From NCBI RefSeq assembly GCF_019710575.1, contig NZ_JAHWFK010000008.1, positions 186,001 through 250,000 on the forward strand: a stretch of DNA of 64,000 nt. Reading direction: 5' to 3'. The first letter of the stretch is position 1. Every line of letters begins with the position of its first letter. The position numbers were made by a program, and so were the translations under genes. Positions 25,729 to 33,311 of this stretch are shown here, in pieces. The notes beneath the pieces are model-generated. The model saw only the letters and a list, made by a program, of their open reading frames with translations. It was not told the origin of the DNA and searched no databases. This DNA is from Paractinoplanes polyasparticus (GTDB taxonomy: Bacteria > Actinomycetota > Actinomycetes > Mycobacteriales > Micromonosporaceae).

Positions 25729-26898
25729 GTGACGTCGACCTGGACCGAACCCTCGAACACCGCGACCGCGCTGCTCCTGCTGGGCCGGGGCAGCGACCCC
25801 GCATCCGAGCGGGGCGTCGACTGCCCGGGCGAGCTGCCCGCCCCCAGCGACCCCGATCTGGTCGCCCGCGCCACCGCCGCCAAGGCCGCGCTGGGCGATC
25901 GTGTCTTCGTGCTCGGCCACCACTACCAGCGCGACGAGGTCATCCAGTTCGCCGACGTCACCGGCGACTCGTTCAAGCTCGCCCAGCAGGCCGCAGCCCG
26001 GCCCGACGCCGAGTTCATCGTGTTCTGCGGCGTCCACTTCATGGCCGAGAGCGCCGACATCCTGACCACGCCGGCCCAGCAGGTGATCCTGCCCGACCTG
26101 GCTGCCGGCTGCTCGATGGCCGACATGGCCGTGCTCGGCCAGGTGCAGACCGCGTGGGAGCACTTCGAAGACCTCGGCATCGCGGGCGACATCGTCCCGG
26201 TTACGTACATGAACTCCTCGGCCGACATCAAGGGCTTCGTCGGCCGCAACGAGGGCGTGGTCTGCACGTCGTCGAACGCCAAGCGTGCCCTCGACTGGTC
26301 GTTCGAGCAGGGCAGCAAGGTGTTCTTCCTGCCCGACCAGCACCTGGGCCGCAACACCGCGGTGCTCGAGATGGGCTTCGACCTCGACGACTGCGTGCTC
26401 TACGACCCGCACAAGCCGCAGGGTGGCCTGACCGACGAGCAGCTGCGGAACGCGCGGATGATCCTGTGGCGCGGGCACTGCTCGGTGCACGGCCGCTTCA
26501 CGCTCGACAGCGTCAACGACGTGCGCGAGCGGGTGCCCGGCGTGAACGTGCTGGTCCACCCCGAGTGCAAGCACGAGGTCGTCCAGGCGGCCGACCACGT
26601 GGGCTCCACCGAATACATCATCAAGGCGCTCGACGCGGCGCCCGCCGGGTCGGCCTGGGCGGTCGGCACCGAGCTGAATCTCGTACGCCGGATGGCCCTG
26701 GCCCACCCCGACAAGCAGATCATGTTCCTCGACAAGACGGTCTGCTACTGCTCGACCATGAACCGCATCGACCTCCCCCACCTGGTGTGGACGCTGGAGG
26801 AACTGGTCGCCGGACGCGTGCCGAACGTCATCACGGTGGACGAGGAAACGGCCAAGCACGCGCGTGTCGCGCTGGACCAGATGCTCGCCCTGCCGTAA
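25729..26898 (+). CDS. nadA: Quinolinate synthase
   Basis: 389 aa, the long form. VLGHHYQRDEVIQFAD, ADVTGDSFKLAQ and VFCGVHFMAESADIL hold the substrate site and the first cluster cysteine; further cysteines are in HPECKHEV and DKTVCYCSTMNRI. NadA condenses iminoaspartate with dihydroxyacetone phosphate on a [4Fe-4S] cluster in NAD synthesis. No nadB or nadC is adjacent. ATG 25720 is an alternative start three codons upstream. Confidence 0.93.
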   Translation: MTSTWTEPSNTATALLLLGRGSDPASERGVDCPGELPAPSDPDLVARATAAKAALGDRVFVLGHHYQRDEVIQFADVTGDSFKLAQQAAARPDAEFIVFCGVHFMAESADILTTPAQQVILPDLAAGCSMADMAVLGQVQTAWEHFEDLGIAGDIVPVTYMNSSADIKGFVGRNEGVVCTSSNAKRALDWSFEQGSKVFFLPDQHLGRNTAVLEMGFDLDDCVLYDPHKPQGGLTDEQLRNARMILWRGHCSVHGRFTLDSVNDVRERVPGVNVLVHPECKHEVVQAADHVGSTEYIIKALDAAPAGSAWAVGTELNLVRRMALAHPDKQIMFLDKTVCYCSTMNRIDLPHLVWTLEELVAGRVPNVITVDEETAKHARVALDQMLALP

Positions 26899-27012
26899 CG
26901 GAATGTAGTCGGCAAGATCCGTACAGCGCGCGATTTTCTTTCCGCTGTCTTAACTGTCGGCTTTTCACGGCCTCCCGGGCGTTGTGTGACTGGCGTCCTT
27001 GTCACTCAGCGC

Positions 27013-27018
27013 TATGCT
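27013..27018 (+). promoter_or_regulatory. Possible -10 box for murA
   Basis: TATGCT lies about 90 nt before the TTG start, in a 211-nt gap after nadA. No convincing -35 at 16-18 nt spacing is seen. A TTGTCA lies too close (8 nt), so this is tentative. Confidence 0.3.
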
Positions 27019-27109
27019 CACCCGGTTGCAGAAACGGGGTACCCCCGACCCGTCTGCCCCCTCGATCATCTTCGGGCGCTCCCCTCGCGCCCACCGGCTG
27101 GAGGTTACG

Positions 27110-28468
27110 TTGACCGACGACGTCTTGGTCGTGCACGGCGGTACGCCGTTGCAGGGTCAGATCCGGGTCCGTGGCGCCAAGAACCTCATCTCGAAGGCGA
27201 TGGTGGCCGCCCTGCTGGGCGAGTCGCCGAGCCGCCTGTTCGACGTCCCGCGCATCCGTGACGTCGAGGTCGTCCGCGGCCTGCTCGAGCTGCACGGCGT
27301 CAAGGTCAGCGACGGCCAGGACGACGGCGAGCTGGTGATGGACCCGACGAACGTCGAGAGCGCCAGCACCGACCAGATCAACGTGCACGCCGGCTCCAGC
27401 CGGATCCCGATCCTTTTCTGCGGCCCGCTGCTGCACCGCCTCGGGCACGCGTTCATCCCCGACCTGGGCGGCTGCCACATCGGCCCGCGCCCGATCGACT
27501 TCCACATCCAGGCGCTGCGCGAGTTCGGCGCGGTCGTCGACAAGCAGCCCGAGGGCATGCACCTGAGCGCGCCCAACGGGCTGCACGGGGCCAAGCTCGA
27601 GCTGCCCTACCCCAGCGTCGGCGCGACCGAGCAGGTGCTGCTGACCGCCGTCCGCGCCGAGGGCGTCACCGAGCTGCGCAACGCGGCCATCGAGCCCGAG
27701 ATCATCGACCTCATCTGCGTGCTGCAGAAGATGGGCGCGATCATCACGGTGCACACCGACCGGGTCATCGAGATCCAGGGTGTGCCGCGGCTGCACGGCT
27801 ACCAGCACAAGCCGATCCCGGACCGGATCGAGGCAGCCAGCTGGGCCGCCGCCGCGCTCGCGACCAAGGGCGAGATCGAGGTGCTCGGCGCCCGCCAGGC
27901 CGACATGATGACGTTCCTCAACGTCTTCCGCTCGATCGGCGGCGAGTTCCAGATCACCGACGACCGGGTGGCGCGCCCGGGCGTGACCGGCGCCGAGGGT
28001 GGCATCAAGTTCTGGCACCCCGGTCACGAGCTGCAGGCCGTCGCCCTCGAGACCGACGTGCACCCCGGCTTCATGACCGACTGGCAGCAGCCCCTGGTGG
28101 TCGCGCTGACCCAGGCCCGCGGCCTGTCGATCATGCACGAGACCGTGTACGAGCAGCGGCTCGGCTACACCGACGCGCTGAACCAGATGGGCGCCACCAT
28201 CCAGGTCTACCGCGACTGCCTGGGCGGCACGCCGTGCCGGTTCGGCCGCCGCAACTTCAAGCACTCCGCGGTCATCGCCGGTCCGTCCAAGCTGCACGCG
28301 GCCGACCTGGTCATCCCCGACCTGCGGGCCGGCTTCGCCCACCTGATCGCGGCGCTGGCCGCCGAAGGCACCTCCCGGGTGTACGGGGTGGACCTGATCA
28401 ACCGCGGCTACGAGGACTTCGAGAACAAGCTGGCCGCCCTGGGCGCGCACGTCGAGCGGCAGAACTGA
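27110..28468 (+). CDS. murA: UDP-N-acetylglucosamine 1-carboxyvinyltransferase (MurA-type)
   Basis: 452 aa from TTG 27110, with GGAGG 5 nt upstream. The active-site residues are present: K24-N25 in RGAKNLISK, C122 and R127 in LGGCHIGPRPID, D in TDWQQP, R in YEQRLGYTDAL and DLRAGFAHL near the end. The catalytic position is Cys, so the enzyme should be fosfomycin-sensitive in principle, unlike mycobacterial MurA with Asp. It transfers enolpyruvate to UDP-GlcNAc, the first committed step of peptidoglycan synthesis. No other mur gene is near, so it could be one of two MurA copies. Confidence 0.9.
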   Translation: MTDDVLVVHGGTPLQGQIRVRGAKNLISKAMVAALLGESPSRLFDVPRIRDVEVVRGLLELHGVKVSDGQDDGELVMDPTNVESASTDQINVHAGSSRIPILFCGPLLHRLGHAFIPDLGGCHIGPRPIDFHIQALREFGAVVDKQPEGMHLSAPNGLHGAKLELPYPSVGATEQVLLTAVRAEGVTELRNAAIEPEIIDLICVLQKMGAIITVHTDRVIEIQGVPRLHGYQHKPIPDRIEAASWAAAALATKGEIEVLGARQADMMTFLNVFRSIGGEFQITDDRVARPGVTGAEGGIKFWHPGHELQAVALETDVHPGFMTDWQQPLVVALTQARGLSIMHETVYEQRLGYTDALNQMGATIQVYRDCLGGTPCRFGRRNFKHSAVIAGPSKLHAADLVIPDLRAGFAHLIAALAAEGTSRVYGVDLINRGYEDFENKLAALGAHVERQN

Positions 28469-28534
28469 ACTGAGCTGACCCGCAGCGGAAAACCGAAATG
28501 AATCGGCAGTAACAGCCTCTCTTTCATCACTATC

Positions 28535-28565
28535 AGCGGCGCGGTGTGAAACACACCGCGCCGCT
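28535..28565 (+). terminator. Perfect 14-bp inverted repeat between murA and the DUF3043 gene
   Basis: AGCGGCGCGGTGTG, loop AAA, CACACCGCGCCGCT. It lies 66 nt after the murA stop and ends 4 nt before the -10 box of the next gene, so it also covers the -35 position. It is either a murA terminator without a U-run or an operator of the downstream promoter. Confidence 0.5.
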
Positions 28566-28569
28566 TGGC

Positions 28570-28575
28570 TACTCT
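28570..28575 (+). promoter_or_regulatory. -10 box for a leaderless transcript (DUF3043 gene)
   Basis: TACTCT ends 6 nt before GTG 28582. Confidence 0.5.
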
Positions 28576-28581
28576 CTGAGC

Positions 28582-29205
28582 GTGCCCTCGCTCTTTCGCC
28601 GCAAGCAGTCCGACGTCGCCGCTCCTGAGGAAGCCGAGGAGGTGACGTCGGCCGAGTCGCGCCCGAAGAGCTACACGCCCAGCAAGAAGGAGCTCGGCCA
28701 GGTCACGCCCAAGCGGGTCACCACCGGCCGCCGCTTCGGCGCCGAGACAGCCGCCCCGGCCAACCGCCGCGAGCAGGTCAAGCAGATGCGCGAGCGGCAG
28801 CGCCAGGAACGGGCCGAGGCGACCGCGGGCATGAAGGCCGGCGACGAACGCTACCTGCTGGCTCGCGACCGCGGCCCCGAGCGCGCGCTCGTGCGCGACA
28901 TCATCGACAGCCGCCGTACGGTCGGCACCTACTTCTTCGGCGGCGCGCTGATCGTGCTCATCGGCTCGACCGTGCAGATCTCCGCCGTCCAGCTCGCCAG
29001 CAACCTGCTGTGGCTGCTGCTCGCGATCGGCGTGGTGATCGACAGCGTGCTCATCTCGCGCAAGGTCAAGCGCCTCGTGAAGGAGCGCTTCCCCAAGACC
29101 ACCCAGCGCGTCGGCTCGCTGCAGATCTACGGCGTGATGCGCGGCCTGACCTTCCGCCGCATGCGCGTCCCCAAGCCGCGCGTCGAGCTCGGCCAGGCGG
29201 TCTAG
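28582..29205 (+). CDS. DUF3043-type membrane protein
   Basis: 207 aa. A charged, coiled-coil-prone cytosolic N-terminus (PSLFRRKQSDV, then KSYTPSKKELGQVTPKRVTT and RREQVKQMRERQRQERAEAT) is followed by RDIIDSRRTVGTYFF, two adjacent membrane helices (about residues 115-165), and a basic C-terminus with FRRMRVPKPRVELG. This is the pattern of the actinobacterial DUF3043 family (Rv2206), function unknown, and the gene neighbourhood agrees. The last 4 nt overlap the end of the convergent XRE-cupin gene. Confidence 0.85.
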   Translation: MPSLFRRKQSDVAAPEEAEEVTSAESRPKSYTPSKKELGQVTPKRVTTGRRFGAETAAPANRREQVKQMRERQRQERAEATAGMKAGDERYLLARDRGPERALVRDIIDSRRTVGTYFFGGALIVLIGSTVQISAVQLASNLLWLLLAIGVVIDSVLISRKVKRLVKERFPKTTQRVGSLQIYGVMRGLTFRRMRVPKPRVELGQAV

Positions 29206-29807
29206 CTCCCCTCCGGCTGACCCGGCTCCTCCGGCCGACCGGGTTCCTCCGGCCGACCCGGGCCGAGGTGGGTGCGCTCGCCCTCGTGGTCGAGGATGCA
29301 CAGCACCTCAGCCGGGCCGCCGTGCGCGCCGAACGCGTGCGGCACCATCGTCGAGAACTCGGCCGCCTCGTTCGTGCCGACCAGGATCGTACGGTCGCCC
29401 AGACGCAGCTCGACGGTGCCCGAGAGCACGGTGAACCAGTCGCGCCCCGGGTGCACCCGCAGCTGGTCGGGCACCTTGCGGGTGATCCGCATCTTGGCCA
29501 CCGTCTGACCGCTGTCGCGCGACAGCAGCCAGGTCGTGACGCCGCGCTCCGGATGCTGGTGCGGGCGGATCACCACGTCGTCGTCGGCCTCGGACTCGAC
29601 CAGCTGGTCGATCGTGGTGCCGAGCGCGCGGGCGATCGCGGCCATCTGGTCGAGGGCTATCCGCCGGTGTCCCGTCTCGATCCGGCTCAGGGTGGACGGA
29701 CTCAGCAGCGAACGACCGGCCAGCTCGTCGAGGGACCAGCCACGGGCCACCCGCAATCCCCGGATCCGCTGCCGGACCACCGCCTCCAAATTCTGGTCTT
29801 GCTTCAT
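29202..29807 (-). CDS. XRE-family regulator with C-terminal cupin
   Basis: 201 aa from ATG 29807. Helix-turn-helix at about 10-65 (IRGLRVARGWSLDELAGRSL then LSPSTLSRIETG), then a cupin barrel (WFTVLSGTVELRLGDRTILV and VPHAFGAHG). The C-terminus has a GRPEEPGRPEEPG repeat. Such proteins are transcription factors whose cupin senses a small molecule. It is divergent from the methyltransferase gene with only 47 nt between starts and an inverted repeat in that gap, so it likely controls both. The ligand is unknown. Confidence 0.83.
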   Translation of the reverse strand: MKQDQNLEAVVRQRIRGLRVARGWSLDELAGRSLLSPSTLSRIETGHRRIALDQMAAIARALGTTIDQLVESEADDDVVIRPHQHPERGVTTWLLSRDSGQTVAKMRITRKVPDQLRVHPGRDWFTVLSGTVELRLGDRTILVGTNEAAEFSTMVPHAFGAHGGPAEVLCILDHEGERTHLGPGRPEEPGRPEEPGQPEGS

Positions 29808-29825
29808 ACGCAAGATGCTATGCGT
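29808..29825. promoter_or_regulatory. Candidate operator in the XRE-cupin/methyltransferase divergent gap
   Basis: ACGCA-N8-TGCGT inverted repeat directly upstream of the regulator ATG and about 30 nt from the methyltransferase start. Position and symmetry suit autoregulation by the XRE protein; binding is inferred. Confidence 0.4.
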
Positions 29826-29842
29826 TGAGAGCAAGGCGCGGC

Positions 29843-29848
29843 TACCTT
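29843..29848 (+). promoter_or_regulatory. -10 box for a leaderless transcript (methyltransferase)
   Basis: TACCTT ends 6 nt before ATG 29855. Confidence 0.5.
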
Positions 29849-29854
29849 CGGGAC

Positions 29855-30640
29855 ATGGCTCACGACCACATGATCGAAATGCTCGACCTGGACGCCGAGG
29901 TCCTGCACGACTACCACAGCGACGTCATCGCCTGGGTCGGCCGCGAGGCCGCCGACAACCCCCGCATCGTCGATCTGGGCGCCGGTAGCGGCACCGGCTC
30001 ACTCGCCCTGGCCCGGGAACTGCCCGGCGCCCGGATCACGGCGGTCGACGTCGACCCCGAGATGCTGGCCCACCTGCGCGCCCGGGCCCAGCAAGCGGGC
30101 CTCGGCGACCGCATCGACACCGTCGAGGCCGACCTCGACGAACCCTGGCCCGCCTTCGGCCCCGTCGACGTGGTCTGGGCCGCCTCCTCGATGCACCACA
30201 TGGCCGACCCGGCTCAGGCACTGGCCTCAGCCTTCACCGTTCTGAGCCCCGGCGGCCTCTTGGTGATCGCCGAGCTCGACTCGTTCCCGCGCTTCCTCAC
30301 CGGCACCCCCGACGAGGCCGTGGAAGACTTCGGCCACGCCGAGATGGACAAGCGCCGCCACGAGGCCGGCCTGCACATGCACGAGAACTGGGGCGAGCGG
30401 ATCGGCCAGGCCGGCTTCACCCAGCTGACCGAACGCCACTTCGACATCGCCCTGCCCGCGCCGTTGCCCCCGGCCGCCGCCCGTTACGCCGCGGTGACCC
30501 TGAGCCGCATGCGCCACGGCTTGGAGGACCGCCTGACCGCCGCCGACCTGGCCGCCCTGGACCAGGTGGTGGCCGGCCTGCCGGGCCGCGACGACCTCAG
30601 CGTCCGCACCGATCGCACGGTCTGGCTGGCCCGCCGGTAG
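29855..30640 (+). CDS. Class I SAM-dependent methyltransferase
   Basis: 261 aa. Motif I is IVDLGAGSGTGSLALAREL, motif II ARITAVDVDPEMLAHL, then DVVWAASSMHHMADPAQALA and LSPGGLLVIAELD, the standard Rossmann order of UbiE/small-molecule methyltransferases. No substrate domain is recognisable. It is divergent from an XRE-cupin regulator and probably controlled by it. Confidence 0.85.
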   Translation: MAHDHMIEMLDLDAEVLHDYHSDVIAWVGREAADNPRIVDLGAGSGTGSLALARELPGARITAVDVDPEMLAHLRARAQQAGLGDRIDTVEADLDEPWPAFGPVDVVWAASSMHHMADPAQALASAFTVLSPGGLLVIAELDSFPRFLTGTPDEAVEDFGHAEMDKRRHEAGLHMHENWGERIGQAGFTQLTERHFDIALPAPLPPAAARYAAVTLSRMRHGLEDRLTAADLAALDQVVAGLPGRDDLSVRTDRTVWLARR

Positions 30641-30648
30641 GCCTGGAG

Positions 30649-30674
30649 TTATCCACATTGGGAAGTTGTCCACA
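30649..30674 (+). promoter_or_regulatory. Pair of DnaA-box-like sites
   Basis: TTATCCACA (30649-30657, the classical consensus) and TTGTCCACA (30666-30674, the common high-GC variant) lie in the same orientation 17 nt apart, after the methyltransferase stop. A weaker GAATCCACA is at 30766. The interval 30641-30842 holds no gene. No dnaA, dnaN or AT-rich unwinding region is present, so this is not oriC. Confidence 0.55.
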
Positions 30675-30804
30675 GGCGACCAACGTGACCAAGGAACCCA
30701 AGACAATAATGGACTGCGGGGGCTCCCCCTAGGGAAGGGTGGGCTCGGCTGGGGGAGCGATCTTGGAATCCACAACGGAGCTCCCGCGCCCCGCGGAAAC
30801 CCAC

Positions 30805-30810
30805 TAGTCT
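30805..30810 (+). promoter_or_regulatory. Possible -10 box of the lipoprotein gene
   Basis: TAGTCT lies 32 nt before ATG 30843, which would give a 5' leader of about 26 nt containing GGGGG near the start codon. A -35 is not evident. Confidence 0.35.
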
Positions 30811-30842
30811 GCCCCGGTCATCGATGAACGGGGGTTCTGGTC

Positions 30843-31589
30843 ATGATTCGCGGATGGGTGCTTGCCGGGTTGCTGGCGCTGGCGGTGGCGGGTTGCGACT
30901 CGGGCGGTGACGCCGCTCCGGAGACCCCCGCCGCTGATCCGCTCGCGCAGGTGCGGGCCGCGGCGGCCAAGACCGCTGGGGCTCCGGCCCGGGTGACGTT
31001 GAGCGCGCCGAACGTCAAGGTCGCGGGGGCCACCGATCCGGGCGGCAAGGTGCTGACCCTGACCGCCACGACGAAGGCGGACGGCGAGACCACCGAGTCG
31101 CAGGTGCGGGTGGTCGGCGACGAGGCGTGGATGACGCTCGGCAAGACCTACCTGCCGAATCTCGATCCGACGAAGTTCATCCGCTTCCCGGTGTCGGAGT
31201 TCGCCACGGCCTCCCTGGTGCATCTGGGCGACCCGTTCGACCCGGCCGGGCTCAAGGGTCTTTCCGCGGCGATGGCGAGCGCGACGCGTACGGGCGAGGG
31301 CGCGTACACCGGCCTGCTCGACCTCACCGAGGCGTCGCCCGGCACTTCCCGGGGGCTGCTGCCGGCGACGGCCGAGCAACTCGAGGGCAACGGCGGCGTG
31401 TCGCAGTCCGTGCCGTTCGAGGCCTCGGTCGACACCGAAGGCCACCTGACGTCCTTGAAGGTCACGCTGCCGACCTATGCCAGTTCCGCCATGTTCGCAG
31501 GCTTCGGCCAGGCGGTCGAGGTCGCGAAGCCGGGCGCTGCCGAGATCGTCGAGGTGCCCGACGGCGTGCGCCGCCTCCTGGCGGGTTAG
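30843..31589 (+). CDS. Secreted lipoprotein, function unknown
   Basis: 248 aa. The signal peptide MIRGWVLAGLLALAVAGCDS carries the lipobox AVAGC with the lipidated cysteine at residue 18. After an Ala/Pro linker the mature part is beta-rich: VTLSAPNVKVAGATDPG, then KVLTLTATTKADGETTESQV and EAWMTLGKTYLPNL. The layout is reminiscent of LppX/LprG-like actinobacterial lipoproteins, but I see no diagnostic motif. It is monocistronic, preceded by DnaA-box-like sites and followed by a 14-bp repeat. Confidence 0.8.
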   Translation: MIRGWVLAGLLALAVAGCDSGGDAAPETPAADPLAQVRAAAAKTAGAPARVTLSAPNVKVAGATDPGGKVLTLTATTKADGETTESQVRVVGDEAWMTLGKTYLPNLDPTKFIRFPVSEFATASLVHLGDPFDPAGLKGLSAAMASATRTGEGAYTGLLDLTEASPGTSRGLLPATAEQLEGNGGVSQSVPFEASVDTEGHLTSLKVTLPTYASSAMFAGFGQAVEVAKPGAAEIVEVPDGVRRLLAG

Positions 31590-31699
31590 GCGACGCGGGC
31601 CAGGCAACGCGGGTCACGCGACGCGGGTCACGCGACGCGGGTCACGCGACGCGGGTCACGCGACACGGGCCAGGCGACACGGGGCCAGGCGACGCCGGT
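31588..31699 (+). repeat. 14-bp tandem repeat between convergent genes
   Basis: GCGACGCGGGTCAC is repeated head to tail three times with degenerate copies on both sides (GCGACACGGGCCAG types), filling the gap between the lipoprotein stop and the azlD stop. Period is 14-15 bp. Confidence 0.8.
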
Positions 31700-32007
31700 T
31701 AGTCGACGCCGGCCAGGCGCAGCAGGGCGGCCACCCCGGCCGCCGCCACGACCACGACCACGAAGGGGGCCCGGCGCCAGGCCAGCAGCGCGCCCACGGC
31801 CACGCCGGCCGGGCGGGCCACGCCGGCGAAACCGCTGCCGGCCATCAGTGTCGCGGTGCCGGCCAAGGCGGCCAGCAGGGCAGCGGCGGCCATCGGGAGC
31901 AGGCGCTGGAGGCCGGGTGACAGCGTGAGGCGTTCCCGCAGCAGCACGCCACCGAGGCGCATCGTGTAGGTGCCGACGCCCAGCACCAGGATCGCGGCGA
32001 GCAGCAT
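31699..32007 (-). CDS. azlD: AzlD-type branched-chain amino acid exporter subunit
   Basis: 102 aa with four predicted helices. MLLAAILVLGVGTYTMRLGG and LQRLLPMAAAALLAAL are typical of AzlD, the small partner of AzlC in export of branched-chain amino acids or their analogues. The ATG overlaps the azlC stop by one base (TGATG). The C-terminus reaches the 14-bp repeat. Confidence 0.85.
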   Translation of the reverse strand: MLLAAILVLGVGTYTMRLGGVLLRERLTLSPGLQRLLPMAAAALLAALAGTATLMAGSGFAGVARPAGVAVGALLAWRRAPFVVVVVAAAGVAALLRLAGVD

Positions 32008-32690
32008 CAGGCCTCCCGGCGACGGCCGAAGCGGATCAGGGTCAGCAGGCCCAGCAGGGCGCAGAGCACGGGCAGCCCGGCGGGCAGGAAGGGCGTCGCG
32101 ATCACGGCGACGGCTGTGCCGGTGAGCGCCACGATCCGGGTCGGCCGGTCGCGCAGTGACGGCAGGATCAGGGCGATGAGGGCGGCCGGGAAGGCCGCGT
32201 CGAGTCCCAGGGCCTCGTAGTCGCCCACGGCCGAGCCGAGCAGCACGCCCAGCAGCGTTCCGACGTTCCACGAGGTGAAGAGCGTGATGCCCATGAGCCA
32301 GTAGGTGCGCCGGCGGCGGGCCGGGTCGTCCTCGGCCAGGGTGAACGCCACGACCTCGTCGGTCATGACGTGGGTGCCGACCAGGCGGCGCCAGCCCGTG
32401 CCCATGGTGCTGCCGATGGCCAGGCCGAACGGGACGTGGCGGGCGTTGAGCAGCAGGCCCGCGAAGACGGCGGCGATCGGATTGCCGGCGGCGAGCAGTC
32501 CGATGGCCAGGAACTGCGCTCCCCCGGCGAAGACGATCGTGGACATGGCGAACGGCACCCACGTCGGCAGGCCGTACGCGATGGCGATGGCACCGAACGA
32601 CGCGCCCACCGCAACCATGGCAGCGGCGATGGCGACGGCGTCGCGAACCTGCGCCCGGTCGAACGTCTGCGTTCGCTGTATCGTACGCAT
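32007..32690 (-). CDS. azlC: AzlC-type branched-chain amino acid exporter subunit
   Basis: 227 aa membrane protein. VGASFGAIAIAYGLPTWVPF, STIVFAGGAQFLAIGLL, LLLNARHVPFGLAIG and THVMTDEVVAFTL are AzlC signatures. With AzlD it forms an exporter for branched-chain amino acids. It starts at ATG 32690, 66 nt from the divergent XRE-cupin gene, and is a likely target of that regulator. Confidence 0.87.
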   Translation of the reverse strand: MRTIQRTQTFDRAQVRDAVAIAAAMVAVGASFGAIAIAYGLPTWVPFAMSTIVFAGGAQFLAIGLLAAGNPIAAVFAGLLLNARHVPFGLAIGSTMGTGWRRLVGTHVMTDEVVAFTLAEDDPARRRRTYWLMGITLFTSWNVGTLLGVLLGSAVGDYEALGLDAAFPAALIALILPSLRDRPTRIVALTGTAVAVIATPFLPAGLPVLCALLGLLTLIRFGRRREA

Positions 32691-32719
32691 GGTTTGAAAT
32701 ACTGAACGATATCCCCAGC

Positions 32720-32735
32720 GTTCGTCAAACCGAAC
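32720..32735. promoter_or_regulatory. Candidate operator between azlC and the XRE-cupin gene
   Basis: GTTCG-N6-CGAAC in the divergent gap. A related CGAAC-N6-GTTCG occurs at 32660-32675 within the first codons of azlC. Binding by the XRE regulator is inferred from position. Confidence 0.4.
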
Positions 32736-32756
32736 GAATCGATCGACGGAGCGAAC

Positions 32757-33311
32757 ATGCAGCAACCGGCGCCCCCGCTCGCCACCATCGCCGCCGCCCT
32801 CCGCCGGGAACGGGAGCGGGCGGGCATCTCGATCGCCGAGCTCGCCCGCCGGGCCGGCCTGGCGAAATCGACCCTGTCGCAGCTCGAGGCGGGCACCGGC
32901 AACCCCAGCATCGAGACGCTCTGGTCGCTCGGGGTGGCGCTCGGGGTGCCGTTCAGCCGCCTGGTCGAGCCGCTCGAGACGCAGGTGCGCGTGGTCCGGG
33001 CAGGCGAGGGACCCCGGCTGCAAGCTGACGAGGCCGACTTCGTGGCCACGCTGCTCGCCGCCGGTTCACCGCACACCCGGCGCGACCTGTACGTGATGGA
33101 GCTGCAACCCGGGCCGGCCCGCGACGCCGCCGCGCACATCCCGGGCAGCGTGGAGCACATCGTGGTCGGCGGCGGCCGCATCCGCACCGGGCCGGACGGC
33201 GACACCGTCGAGCTCGGCCCGGGCGACTACATCACGTTCCCGGGCGATGTTCCCCATCACTACGAGGCGCTCGAACCCGCCTGGGCCGTCCTCGTCATGG
33301 AGCACCGCTGA
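32757..33311 (+). CDS. XRE-family regulator with cupin domain, adjacent to azlCD
   Basis: 184 aa. Helix-turn-helix at about 10-65 (ERERAGISIAELARRAGLAK then STLSQLEAGTGNPS), then a cupin with HIPGSVEHIVVGGG and LGPGDYITFPGDVPHHYEAL. ATG 32757 has GGAG upstream. Divergent XRE-cupin/azlCD pairs are common, with the regulator sensing an amino acid or related ligand to control the exporter. The 3' end overlaps the convergent ABC ATPase gene by 17 nt. Confidence 0.86.
   Translation: MQQPAPPLATIAAALRRERERAGISIAELARRAGLAKSTLSQLEAGTGNPSIETLWSLGVALGVPFSRLVEPLETQVRVVRAGEGPRLQADEADFVATLLAAGSPHTRRDLYVMELQPGPARDAAAHIPGSVEHIVVGGGRIRTGPDGDTVELGPGDYITFPGDVPHHYEALEPAWAVLVMEHR

Noticed and set aside
30641-30842. 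Replication origin
   Set aside because: Only two strong DnaA-box-like sites, no AT-rich region, and no dnaA, dnaN or rnpA-type neighbours.
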